Below, one piece after another: positions 12,307 to 23,268 of a DNA stretch of 64,000 nucleotides. The translations under genes and the position numbers were made by a program. Below the pieces are notes generated by a model. It was not told where the DNA came from and did no database searches. It saw nothing but the letters and a program-made list of their open reading frames with translations. The stretch covers positions 716,321 through 780,320 of the forward strand of contig NMRA01000049.1 of NCBI GenBank assembly GCA_002633005.1, in the 5' to 3' direction. The DNA comes from Phoronis australis. Lineage: Eukaryota > Phoronida > Phoronidae. Position 1 is the stretch's first letter. Each line of letters starts with the position of its first letter.

Positions 12307-13469
12307 AAGATTGCCATAGCATATAAAAAACCGAGTTATTGTTTCACAACAGCTTTCTGTCAGCAAAAACTGAATTATCATGCACTCACACGGCCTCGGT
12401 CAACTAGTTTTATTGCATCTGAAGTCGGTAACGCAGTATGATTTATTCATTTTTGGTTTCTCAAAACATTTGCACTCACAAACACCCAAACATTAGTTAA
12501 AATCATTCATCCGATCTGCATTACTCCCACATGCCCTTGACAGTCATTTCTTGCCAAATTGAAACCTGACTATTTATCGATGACGTAAGCATAACTCATT
12601 TTGACATACACTGTAATGCCTGAAACACTCCACTGAATTTATGTGTAAAGGTGCCCTGAAATACATGAGCTCACTGTAAATCCAGTGGAGCATGTGTGGC
12701 AAAATGTGACCTTGGACTTGACCTTTTCGCTTGACCTTGACCTCCAACCACAAAAATTGTATCAGAATCGATTTTATCATACCTGAAAACCTATAGTTTG
12801 ATGTATCATACTCATTTTAAAGGGCATTTATAGGGACTTGCCAATTTCAATATGGCCAATGTCGGCCTTCTTGAATTTTAGGGTTATTCCGGCAAAATAC
12901 AACCCAGCATACATTTTTCTTGGATTCAGAACCTCAAAATTAGTTAAAATCAATTATCAAGTCTGCATTATCCCCAAATGCCCTCGACAGTCATTTTTTT
13001 GCCAAATTGGAACCTGACTAAAAGGCATGACTACTGAGACAGTCTCTCGAGACACTTCATTCAGTTTTATTAAACATTACGATACCTTTACATTAATTAG
13101 GCTGAGAAAAACCCATTTTGAAGCAGAGCAATGCCAGCCACTGACACGGAGATATTTCACGGTCTCAAAGTAGGTAAAACGGCATGCATTTCATTCTTTG
13201 CTGCGGAGAATCACCTTTGAAGCATTTCGAGTTCTCAACAAAATGGAAAAAACGATGTAACCGATTTCCTCGCAGCTTCATGGTTGGCACAAGCGGGAAC
13301 GATACGCCACACCATAGCGGCACACACTCACCTGAAAACCACTGATGTACTCACCATCCTCACAGGTTAATGTGACACCTCTTAGCGAGGTTAGATCGAC
13401 TGTAATGTGGATACAGACCGATTAAGACGGTTAAAAAAACGAAATATATTGGGTGGCATTCTCCTTTAA

Positions 13470-15990
13470 CCCTCATAATAGTCAGCATTTTAATTGGTCA
13501 TTCATATTACAATGTAAGTTTGTTTAAAACTGTCAGCTTCTGGAGTTGAAATTGTAATTAACTTTTACGCAATGTTATTTACTATTTTACTATTTGTGTT
13601 GAAGGTTTCATGCATTTTCAGTATTGTTAAAACCTGAAGTAAATGAAATCCACATTACACAAGAAACATGCCCAACCAGTATTAAAACATTCTTTTTCAG
13701 CTCACAACAATAGTTTTTGGCTGGTCAGCAGAAAAGAGCTTGTATGGATCAGGATTGCAGTCAGCACTTTAATGGCAGAGCGCTGCTAAAAATTAGCTGA
13801 CTATTCTGCTACTTTTTCGACGGGTCGACGATCAGACGCCGATCAGTTTCTGACATGTCGGAGAAAAGGCTATGTCCGTTTCTTGTACTGCACTTCAGCC
13901 CCCATGTGTTACTTTTGGTACACACCGGAGCATCTGCCAGTGTGAAAATTGTGAATGCCGGTACCCTGCTGGAACATAAATACAGGAGTGTGAAGCAAAA
14001 TTTTGCGTGGGAACAAGAAAGTGTATTAATCTTACGAAACGTTCTGTACAAGTTCAGATTAGATTGGTAAGTACTTGTTTTACACTTCCACTTGGACGAG
14101 ATAGCAGGTGGCTGACAATTTTGTACAAGTCAGAGAGATGGAAAAGTTAATCGGACAAAACGGCGCATTATTGCGTCATCTAGAAATAAATCAGGGAAGA
14201 CAACGAAGTGCCACATTCACTATGGCGGTACTAAATTCTACTCATACACGCGCACCCAAGAGGATTTCCCAATCGATTTCAAATAGCCAGCATCTCCAAT
14301 TTTCTTCATAATCATCTGAATTACAAATCTTAAGTAACAAACGAATGATTTGAAAGAAGCTGTGATCCCTGATTGTTTGAAAATTTGCTAGATTTTTTAT
14401 TGACACAGTAATAAGATATTTTAATCGAAATGAAGTCTACATCTGATTCATCCATTTAATTTCCGTTGTGGTGACTGTTAAACGTCTATGGGATCACTGA
14501 AGATGGGACCACACACAATTGAAAACGTACTATATAAGGTGATCTTGTCATCGTGGCCTGACGAAGGTTCTGCCGCGATCCCTCTAATTCTGCCTATGCA
14601 CCGATGATGTTTTTGCTCTACAAGTATCAGGTGAAAACTGCGACCCGCAATAGTGACACTTTTTCATTTTTGGCAACAGATATGATGAACATGTTAAGCT
14701 GAACGGTACTTGACTTTTCACTTTTGAACTTCGACATTTCCCTTTTGTTAGAAAAGGGTTGCGTTATGAAAATAAAGGCGTCGAGAGATATCGTCATGCA
14801 TTTCAAACGAAGAACGTGATCGCTTCTTTCACTATTATCTTGCTTTGGGGAGCGTGCTCCAACCAATTAATGAAACAATGAGTGGACCGGACTTACCAGT
14901 CGTCAATTTATTCTAAGCTTAGCAAGCTAATTTTCAATTTTTATATTAATTATTGATAATTTGTTACAATTCTATCAACAACATTTACAGTATAGTATGC
15001 ATATAAAATTGTGAGCCCTGTTGTACCTCAGAGGCGACAGAAGTCACACCAGAACTTCCCTAATCCCCCGTTCGTGCATTTTCGGTCGAAGCGTCACATA
15101 CAGAAGAGCACTCTCGCATGTAAATTTCTCTAATCATGGCATCGAACTGTAGCTCTTAACGAGGCATGGAACGCGAAAGCTCGTCAAAAATATCTTTTAA
15201 ACAATTCCTGACGAAAGTACCATTTCGCAACGTCTACAACAGAGTTATTCACTTTCCGCTGTGACTGAATTTTTAGAAAAAAAATCACAAAATTCACGAT
15301 TATTTGAACACGCGATAAGAAAAGCTTTCTGGTCACAACAGAGTTTCAAATCTCTCTCACACTTATGATCAATGCGAGTATGCGCTCACAGTCATTTGAC
15401 AAAGAGATGACAAGCAAGATGGATATTAACGGCAGATTATCATGCTTGATCTCTTTAAAACGATTCAAACAATACATGACGTTATTTTTAACCATTTCTA
15501 TGTTGTATTATAAGAAAACTGACCATTTCACAAATATGCCCTTACTTAAATGTAAACATTAGTTAATTAAACCAAGTGAATTTCATTGTGTGTTAGTGCA
15601 TGAAAGTCCTCCTTCTTCCCGTTTTCCTCTCCCTTTATAGTAATCTCGGCTAATTATCCACCCAATTAATTAGGAGTTATTTTCCAGGAACTTATTTGTT
15701 CTATTTGTATGACGTATTATCCTCTAGTATGTTGTAAAGATATGTAGCTGGAGCCACCCAAGCCCAGCCGTATCTATTAATCACTAATGATATGCTTTCT
15801 GGGTAAATAAACGTATTTGGAAAAATGTGTGATCGCAATCCGAATCTGAGGTCGACAGCACAGTATGAGACAAGCCAATGAAGCAAGTGATTTCATAAAA
15901 ACAATTCCAAGTGCATTTTATAATATTTTTAATGCTACGATACCTTTATAACTAATTTTAAACACATAGGCCTTACACCAGTCGCTTCTT
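13470..15990. other. Mostly non-coding; one possible exon
   Basis: Low-complexity AT-rich sequence without recognisable genes, except for the short exon candidate at 13855-14068. Confidence 0.45.
13855..14068 (+). CDS. Possible first exon, unknown product
   Basis: An ATG at 13855 opens about 71 codons that end at a strong splice-donor match (TTG|GTAAGTAC) at about 14069. A stop codon lies within the donor itself if it is not spliced. The translation begins MSEKRLCPF and has a hydrophobic stretch followed by charged residues. No family is recognised and no acceptor partner could be assigned. The support is only open frame plus donor. Confidence 0.25.
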
Positions 15991-16155
15991 CAGTGGCGGA
16001 TTTGGGGAGGGGGGGGGAGGCAAGGGGGCCGTGGCCCCCCTAAAATTCTCCCAGATTACGTTTGTCAGTTCGGGGGTGCGAATGTCTGCCAGGCAAAATC
16101 CTGGCTAATATTCTGCCCTGGCCTCCCCTAACTCAAAATCCTGGATGCGCCTCTG
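15991..16155. mobile_element. Short MITE with CAGTGGCGGAT ends, copy 1
   Basis: Begins CAGTGGCGGATTTGG and ends in CCTGGATGCGCCTCTG, an imperfect inverted repeat of the start. The interior phrase TGCCAGGCAAAATCCTGGCT is shared with 63349-63468. The ends resemble hAT-type MITEs common in marine invertebrates. The flanks share only about 4 of 5 bases, so the target duplication is unclear. Confidence 0.65.
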
Positions 16156-17035
16156 CTCTTAATCGGAGTAGTTATTGCATAAACTTGCCATTGCTTTGTT
16201 TACATCAAAGGTCAAACAAAGATCACATTTCCCATGCAAAGGTAATGTAGTACGTCTAATGTATTGCCTTATCAATTAAGGAGACGTTGTGAGAGAAGTG
16301 ACGAGCAGTTGACAGATCGTTTTTTGAAATTTGAACCTAAAAGAACAGTGCTTTGACATCGACAGATATTCAAAGTCTTTACGAAAAAACGTAGAAATAC
16401 CTGGTGAGCGGTCGAATTCTTTTTCAGTGGCCGTCAACCACTTTAAATAATGCATTTTGATATTTTATTCGCGATCCATGCCCTCTTAATGTGCAAGCAG
16501 CGTTTTCGAGTCTCACTTGCCAATTTTGCTGCTGGCCTGAAACCCGTTGCCTTTTCCGTTTTTTCACGGCTGAACGATTTTGACACTTGGCATTTTTACC
16601 GATGCGTGTGTCACCAGAGTTTGCAATTATCTCGCCCCCTCAGATATTCGCTTCAGCTGCAGACGCTGACAAAATAGGGGACGTGTCTACTTTTAGGCTC
16701 CATTATGTTTTTGTCAATAAATACTTCAAACTACGGTCCAAGTTTGTTTGGAATGTTGAGGTAAAAAGTATGCTTACGTTTAGCTCATTTCTCACATTTT
16801 AAGGACCGGGCTTCTAAGCAAAGGGGCCTGCCGGACGCTGCTCAAATGCCCAAAAGAACATAACGGAAAGAAGACATATTTGGTTTCTGTATTGTATGTT
16901 CTGCAATTATAGATGAAATGTTAAGACCCTACTAGCAGGAGTGTTAACGGAACTTTCGAAGAACTACTCGTGAAATTGATTTATTTTCATCTACGCGACA
17001 TAGCCCTATTTCCAGTTCAGTTCTTCTCACGGGCA
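16156..17035. other. No gene recognised
   Basis: Two short overlapping plus-strand frames without motifs. The last few hundred bases may be 5' leader of the CR1-like element that begins downstream. Confidence 0.4.
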
Positions 17036-17039
17036 TCGA

Positions 17040-17400
17040 ATGAGATATCACGTTATGCGGGTTCAGCTTTCTGATGTGTCTCAATATCGTTTACATAACA
17101 CTTGTATGGATTACGGAATCGTCATTGGCATGTGCCTACATTTAGCTGGCGATGTTGAGGAAAATCCTGGGCCTTTAAAATCTTGTTTTCAAATATTAAT
17201 AGCATTAAATCCAGCAATTTCTCCAGATTCCAACTTTTAAAATACTTTGTTGTGTCTAACGATTATATGACTGTCGCTCTTTGTGAAACTTGTAATGTTA
17301 CCAAAGACGATCTTGATAATGAACTAATAATTCCTTGTAACAGTGTAGCCTGTTACAGTAACAGGTAGCCGTGGCATCATCTTGTTCACTAAAAACACAC
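17040..17400 (+). mobile_element. 5' end of CR1-like LINE with 2A translational-recoding peptide
   Basis: From ATG 17041 the frame reads a short leader (MDYGIVIGMCLHLA) and then a canonical 2A-like motif, GDVEENPGP, at 17148-17174. Immediately after it, in a different frame (17183-17368), comes the start of an apurinic-type endonuclease (NINSIKSSNFSRFQLL and VALCET). A 1-nt frameshift therefore separates 2A from the protein it would release. 2A-like motifs at this position are known in CR1-type LINEs of sea urchins and other invertebrates, where the ribosome skips the Gly-Pro bond. The element is interrupted after about 17400, and the rest of a comparable LINE appears at 20.0-22.4 kb. Confidence 0.8.
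17148..17174 (+). other. 2A-like ribosome-skipping motif (GDVEENPGP)
   Basis: Encodes G-D-V-E-E-N-P-G-P, matching the D-(V/I)-E-x-N-P-G-P requirement exactly. The hydrophobic leader just before it (IGMCLHLA) is the usual upstream context. The separation would occur between the last Gly and Pro. Confidence 0.9.
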
Positions 17401-17429
17401 TCACATTTAAATTACGTCATAGCTTAACA

Positions 17430-17975
17430 AGGACAAGACAAAGTACATGACAAATTTTGAAAGAGAAGAACAGGTAATGATGGAGAACAAGATCATTGAA
17501 AGAGTCACACAATATAAATGTCTGGGACAAACTATACAAATGGGAAACCGTAGGACCAATCAAATACAAATCCGAATAATACCTGGATGGAAAAAACAGA
17601 GAAATATTCCAAGATAAGAACATACCCATATCCCTGAAAAGAAAAGTATTTGACCAGTGCATCATCCCCACAATCAACTATGGATGCCAAAGATGGACCT
17701 TAACAAAACAGACAATTGCCAAGCTAAGAACAACAAAGAGAGCAATGGAGAGAAAAATGCTTTGAATAAAGTTACTAGCCAGGATTCCACACACAGAGAT
17801 AAGGGAACGAACAGGAGTCATGGACTTAATCAAGACAGATGGAGAGACGACATCGTGAAGACGAGAGGCACAACGTGGATGAGAGCGGCAAGAGACAGGA
17901 CAAATTGGAAGGCATTTTCGGAGGGCTCCATCCTGCAGTAGATGGACAATGCCTAGGGTCAGTCAGTCAGAGTCA
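17430..17975 (+). mobile_element. 3' fragment of an RTE-like LINE
   Basis: A broken plus-strand frame resembles the C-terminal part of RTE-type reverse transcriptases: IIPTINYGCQRWTLTKQ, then KLRTTKRAMERKML, then RDRTNWKAF near the end. Several stops and frameshifts are present. It terminates in a short tandem tail (GTCAGTCAGTCAGAGTCAG) like the 3' microsatellite tails of this clade. It sits between the 2A-bearing CR1-like 5' end and the CR1-like body. Confidence 0.75.
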
Positions 17976-20005
17976 GCTTAACTTGTCCTCAGTTATGCAA
18001 CAATGTTGATTTCAAGCATCAGTTTTTGAGCGCATGTACGCATATATTTCATTAGGGGCAGAGAATTTGAAAACTATATTGAGATGAAAGAGTTTTTGTT
18101 TCATCTAAGGTTCAAAAATAATGAATCTGGCGATTTTTTCTAGAAATTTTTGCACCATTCAAAGTGAATAACTCTCACTTTAGCATCCCCAAGGGGTACG
18201 ACATGTAGATTCGCCACGATCTGTTTAAAAGGTGATTTACGATTTTCGGGTTCCACGCCTATTAAAATCTGCCAACCTCTTCTCTCATGTTTTCTAACTG
18301 TCAATAATAAGCTACGCTTAACAATAATGTATATCTAATTGTCAAATTTCTACCAGCATGGGGTGAGAATACAACTAACGACGTAATTCGCTAATTGGCT
18401 GGGATGAGGGTGCACCGCGCATTTGCTCGATTTGTGTGCATTCGTTTATTCCTGGGTTGGTTCTCGTTGTGGAATACAGGTCTCAGGCTGAAAGGTTTGT
18501 TTAGTACAAAATAACTAGGTTTAGAACTGTTCGAAAACTTCTTCCGAACACGTTACATCTGTATGTTTGAGATATTTTGCGGTGTAATGACCCCAAACAA
18601 TGTCAAACGTAAAATAATCTGCTCGCGATTCCGCGATTCGGAAGCCGGCGGTGGGTTCTCAGCTGGTAGGCGTTTAGTAAAGCCATCTAGAGGTAGTACA
18701 ATAATTTCGTAACTTTATAATTTTCTTAAAATGTGTCCATATGGTCAAGCACCACCTGACCTCTAATGCAATACCAAAGGTATGTGCCTAGGATAAATAA
18801 TAACAAATATATATATTCTAATACTAGACCAGTGGGAAAATGTAAACTTCCTTACTGTCACTAAAACTTTTCGCAACTCCGGCGTTTTTCAACCGAATTG
18901 CATAAGACTCATATCATTAGAAACCCCTTCATCAGCTCCAGATCATTACCAAAATGCGAAAAATACTGTTTAAAATGGAATCATTTACGTACTAAATGGC
19001 TGATTAAATAGCTAATTAGTGATTTAATAAATTGCAATGCCAATTATTTTAGGGTGCAGTAGTCTTGAAAAGGAACTGAACCAGACCATTATGTAAATGA
19101 CTTGTTAAAACCACGAGCAAAATAGTTTCAATGATTCAAAAGATTTGTACCAGATAGAGAAATGTTTAGAAAATGGGTACCCCTGAGTTGCTGTAATGAA
19201 TTTAGTCATACATCTTTATTTATTAATTGAACCTTTTGTGCTGTTTGATTGAAATCTAATCTTCAGTAAAAGTTCAGGTTGCTGTGACATCTGTAAATAA
19301 GGGCAATGCGGATTGTTGATATGCACCCAGACTGTGCATCGCATATAACGCGGAAACAAAGATGTTTAGTATTTTTTAAACATTAAAGGAAGCAATATTA
19401 GTGAACTTAAAATAACCTGTAGGGGCTGCATAGTAAGTCAGCAATGCTCTCCTAAGTGGGAGCGCACCTAGATCGTTAAAAATTTAAATTGCCTTTAGGG
19501 GATGCAGCGGTTTGAGATAGGGGATAGTTACCGGTTCTGTACCAGTTATCATTGTCGTTCCACGTCATTTCCCGCCAAACTACGATTTCTTGCCTCCCAA
19601 AAGGATGATTACGTTTAGCGACCTCAGACGCCGTTAACAGAATACAAGGCGTAATGTCGAGCAGACGCCCCGGACAAAAACGGTGAGCATTTTTCACTTT
19701 TTGACATCTTGATGTAAATTTTAGCCATCCCAAATGATGTGATCAGACTACAACAAGTACAGCATATGAGTAAACCGATGTCTCACCATCTGGGTAATTG
19801 TTTACAATATGACGACATTGACTTACACATATGATTTTGGTATAGTTTGATTCCATGTATAAGTTATCTTTCCAAAAATACACAGAAATTCTTCTTACCC
19901 CGTCTTTTAATATTTTATCGTGAAATTTCTGCTCGCACTATTTCCTGGTACGCGGTAGTAATACCGCTGCGTTGAATGGAAGGAGTCACCTGGCGGTCAA
20001 AAAAT
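17976..20005. other. No gene recognised
   Basis: AT-rich non-coding sequence. A short minus-strand frame at 19476-19733 shows no motif or splice support. Confidence 0.45.
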
Positions 20006-20009
20006 TAAC

Positions 20010-22437
20010 TAATCTACCGACTTAATAGATTGTCGCTTTTCATTTTGTATTGACTCAAAGTTTTGTGTTCTCAATGGGCGTCCCGAACAAGATAACTATA
20101 CATTCGTATCTAGAAAGGGTTCTTATGTTGTTGATTACATCCTTACGCAACATGAAAATTTATCTAATTGTCTGAAATTTGAAATTTACACACCCGTAGC
20201 ATTGGTAGACAAATTTGATCTTTTGAGTGAAATTTCTGGCGTTTGCCATATGCCAGATCATTCTTTACTTGCCCTTGATTTTTCCGTACATTATAATGGC
20301 AACCTTTCACAATTAAATGAAGCTTGCATCGATTCCCCAAAGAGGTATAAAGTTCGGTCAATTCCCGTAGACTTTATGAATTTTGAAATTTTTAATACTG
20401 CTATGCGAGAATTAATTAATTCTATTTTGGTCTGCAGAGCAACCCAAGAAAACATTGACTGTATGTACAGTAGGTTTTGTAAGTGTATATTTGATGAGAT
20501 GGACAGAAAATTATTTTGTTCTAACACAAAGAAGGTGAAAAGGAAATTTAAAACAAGCAAACCCTATTGGTGTGTTGAATTGTCCGAGCTTTGGAAAGAT
20601 GTAAGTTTAAAGGAAAAAAAATTGAAATGCAGCGGCTCTCGAGAAGAACGCAGCAAAATGGCTTTCGTCGTGACAGAGCATGTGTTTACCACGTCTTTGT
20701 TTTGACCTCGATTATATTTAATCGCTTGAATAACAAACAATCCACATTTGCTACTTTAATTGATATGCAAAAAGCTTTTGACTGGGTAGATAGAAATAGT
20801 TTACTTTTTAAAATGTTGGATCTTATGATAGTTGGAAAATTTTATGAATCGGTTAAAAATATTTATGCCAAAACTCAATCCTGTGTTAAGATTAATAATA
20901 CCTTTACGGACTGGTTTTATACATCTTGTGGGATCAAACAAGGAGATGTTTTATTACCTACTCTTTTTGAACTATTTATAAATGATTTGGCAAAGGAATT
21001 AAAACAGTCAAATGTAGGAATTCCTATCGGTGCTGATAATGTTTCGTCTTTGTTTTATGCTGATGATATAGTGATACTTGCCTAGAGAGCAGAAAATTTA
21101 CAGGGTTTATTGAATGTAGTTGATAAATGGTGCTCTAAATGGAGGCTAATTGTCAATCAGGAAAAAACTAATATTATTCACTTCATATCAAAGCATGTCT
21201 CTCGTAGTTTATATCCATTTCGATTGGGTCGACTAGACCTAGAATATGTACCCAAATATAAATATTTATGAATAATTTTAAATGAACATTTGAAGTTTTC
21301 TGAAACTGCTAAAACTGTATCCGAATCTGCCGGAAGAGCTTTGGGTGCTTTAATTAATAAATTTAAAAAGAATAAAAATATATGAGGTACAGAACGTTAA
21401 CCACATTATTTAATGCTTGTGTTGTGCCTGTTAGAGATTATTGCGTAGGTGTCTGGGGCGGCTCTAGTCTACAGGATTATTATGTCATTCAGAATAGAGC
21501 CGCGCGATTTTTCTTGGGCGTTCACAAATTCGCTCCTAATCATGCTGTTATGGGTGACATGGGGTGGGAATTCCCCAGTGTTAGGCGGAAAATTGAGCTT
21601 TTGAGAATGTGGAATCGTATTATTAATTTCGAGGATGATAGACTAACATACCGAATGTTTTGGTGGGACTACACTACTAATAATAAGTCTTCTGAAGTTT
21701 TGAGCATTTTTAAAGAATTAGGGATTTCGGATTGTTTTCATAACTTACGTTCAGTTAATCTGTCTCACTGCAAGAATGTTTTGCACGATTTGGCATGTAA
21801 CAGGTGGTTGTTTGAAAGCCGTTCGAAACCAAAGTTAAGAACCTATGTTTTGATGAAGAATGTCTTTGAAGTTGTTCCTTACGTGCTTTTAGACTTAACT
21901 CGGCCTAGTAGGTCAATTCTTGCTCAAATTAGAACCGGAACCCTACAGCTATTGGTTGAGGTTGCGCGTTTTCGTTCTCTAGATTTTGATGACAGAATTT
22001 GCTGTCTTTGTCACACTGGTCTGGTCGAAACTGAACTACATTTTCTGTTTGAGTGTCCGTTTTTATTAGATGCCAGAAAACGTTTTACTGTCAAGTTGAG
22101 ATTAAATATCCACGATTCCGTGCAGAAAGCTGTGAAAGTAAATTAATTACAATCATGCAAAAAGATGTTATTAGAAAAACTTTAGTTTTCATCAAACATA
22201 TTTTTGAAGTAAGGAAATACTATATTTATTTATGATCACTTTATCTCGGCATTCTCTTTCTGGTCCTCTTGCAACGCCTGTACACTTGTCTTTTCTTTTT
22301 TTGTATCATGTATCTAAAGTGACTTATAAGCCCCGTGGAGGGCTGGGTGTTCCTAGTCTTTGTAACGTATTCGTTGTTTAAATTCATTTGAACACATGTC
22401 ACTATAATAAAAAATTACTTACTTACTTACTTACTTA
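20010..22437 (+). mobile_element. CR1-like LINE body: endonuclease end, truncated reverse transcriptase, C-terminal domain, ACTT tail
   Basis: From about 20010 the frame reads the C-terminal part of an endonuclease (CVLNGRPEQ, then SYVVDYIL and PDHSLLALDF). This runs to about 20640, where the reading frame changes and enters the reverse transcriptase partway in (LIDMQKAFDWVDR, GIKQGDVLLP, YADDIVILA). The early RT motifs are missing, so an internal deletion fuses endonuclease linker to RT. A TAG follows YADDIVILA, and the C-terminal region (21382-22146) contains NACVVPVRDYC and a Cys-rich stretch CCLCHTGLVETELHFLF. The element ends in (ACTT)n at about 22415-22437. It is dead through stops, a frameshift and the deletion, though the YADD catalytic residues are intact. 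Confidence 0.85.
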
Positions 22438-22780
22438 CATAAGGTCAAGTTGACCGAGACTCGTCTATCCCCCGCCCGAGTTACGGTGCCAAGGGTTCGA
22501 ATTCGATCTTATAGTGACCCTTCCACGCATCTGTTAGCACGAAACCGCGAAAAAAGTTGTTTTTGAGGTCCATATTGGTGAAACTGGTATCACTTCAGAC
22601 AATTTCGTGGAAACATGGTCAAATGGTCACAATTATAAAAAAATTGGAACAGGTGAAATGCTGCCACTTGTTCCTCCATATTATGTCAGGAAATCTCGCG
22701 CAGGCAAACACCATTCAGAATCGATGATGCTGTTTCATTGATTAACAACAGGTGTCGCTGTAATCTTTACTTGAGCTAAC

Positions 22781-23074
22781 ATGGCGGTGTCAACCGGCAA
22801 ACAGTGGAAACCGAAATTCGACGAGAAAAATACAGAAGAAACGCAGTAGGGGATAAATTCATATACTTTTGGAAAGATAACGTTGCGAGGAATCGAACGA
22901 TACCAAAATCATGTGGGTAGATCAATGTCGTCATATTGTGAACAATTATCTACTGCGGATCAAATCGCCAGGAAACGGGTGGCGAAGAGCGAGGCCGACG
23001 TAGTGTTTCGCGCACTAAGTGAGGTCATGCTCTGCGTGAGAGAAAGTTCACAGAAAATTTATTCAGCCATATGA
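22781..23074 (+). pseudogene. Open frame interrupted by one TAG, unknown product
   Basis: ATG 22781 opens a frame beginning MAVSTGKQWKPKFDEKNTEE. It meets a TAG at 22847, then continues in the same frame for 75 codons (including ITLRGIERYQ and KSEADVVFRALSEV) to TGA. The amino-acid composition is protein-like on both sides of the TAG. It may be the upstream part of the spliced gene that follows, with an intron I cannot place, or a pseudogene exon. No family is recognised. Confidence 0.35.
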
Positions 23075-23268
23075 TGCTACCACAGTTGTACTTGAGGAGT
23101 AAATATGACACTGACTTGCAACGCAGTGCAGTGTGCAATGGTGCAACGCTGCTTTTTGTATATGCACCGCGAGTCCTCTGGCTTCGTCACCGTATGCTCA
23201 GCTGCTATTGCTACTGCTAGTACGGCAGCCACTACTAGCACTGAAAGCACCCGTGTAGCAAGTAGATC

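Larger units (their letters stand above)
10910..13465 (+). mobile_element. Kolobok-like DNA transposon, copy 3, enlarged by internal insertions
   Basis: Ends are AGGAGAACGCCACC at 10910 and the inverse of AGGAGAATGCCACCC at 13465, flanked by TTAA at 10906-10909 and 13466-13469. It is about 0.85 kb longer than the other two copies. The extra length comes from a 240-bp direct duplication (11147-11386 and 11694-11933) that brackets unrelated DNA, a CA/TA microsatellite, and an insertion bracketed by an 83-bp direct repeat (12488-12571 and 12936-13018). THAP-homologous sequence remains at about 13130-13333 on the minus strand but is disrupted. Confidence 0.8.

Noticed and set aside
12044-12381. 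Minus-strand frames made of Cys-Val and Ile-Tyr repeats
   Set aside because: Translation of a CA/TA microsatellite.
22440-22515. tRNA-like B box (GGGTTCGAATTC)
   Set aside because: No matching A box or cloverleaf could be drawn; probably chance or a worn SINE.
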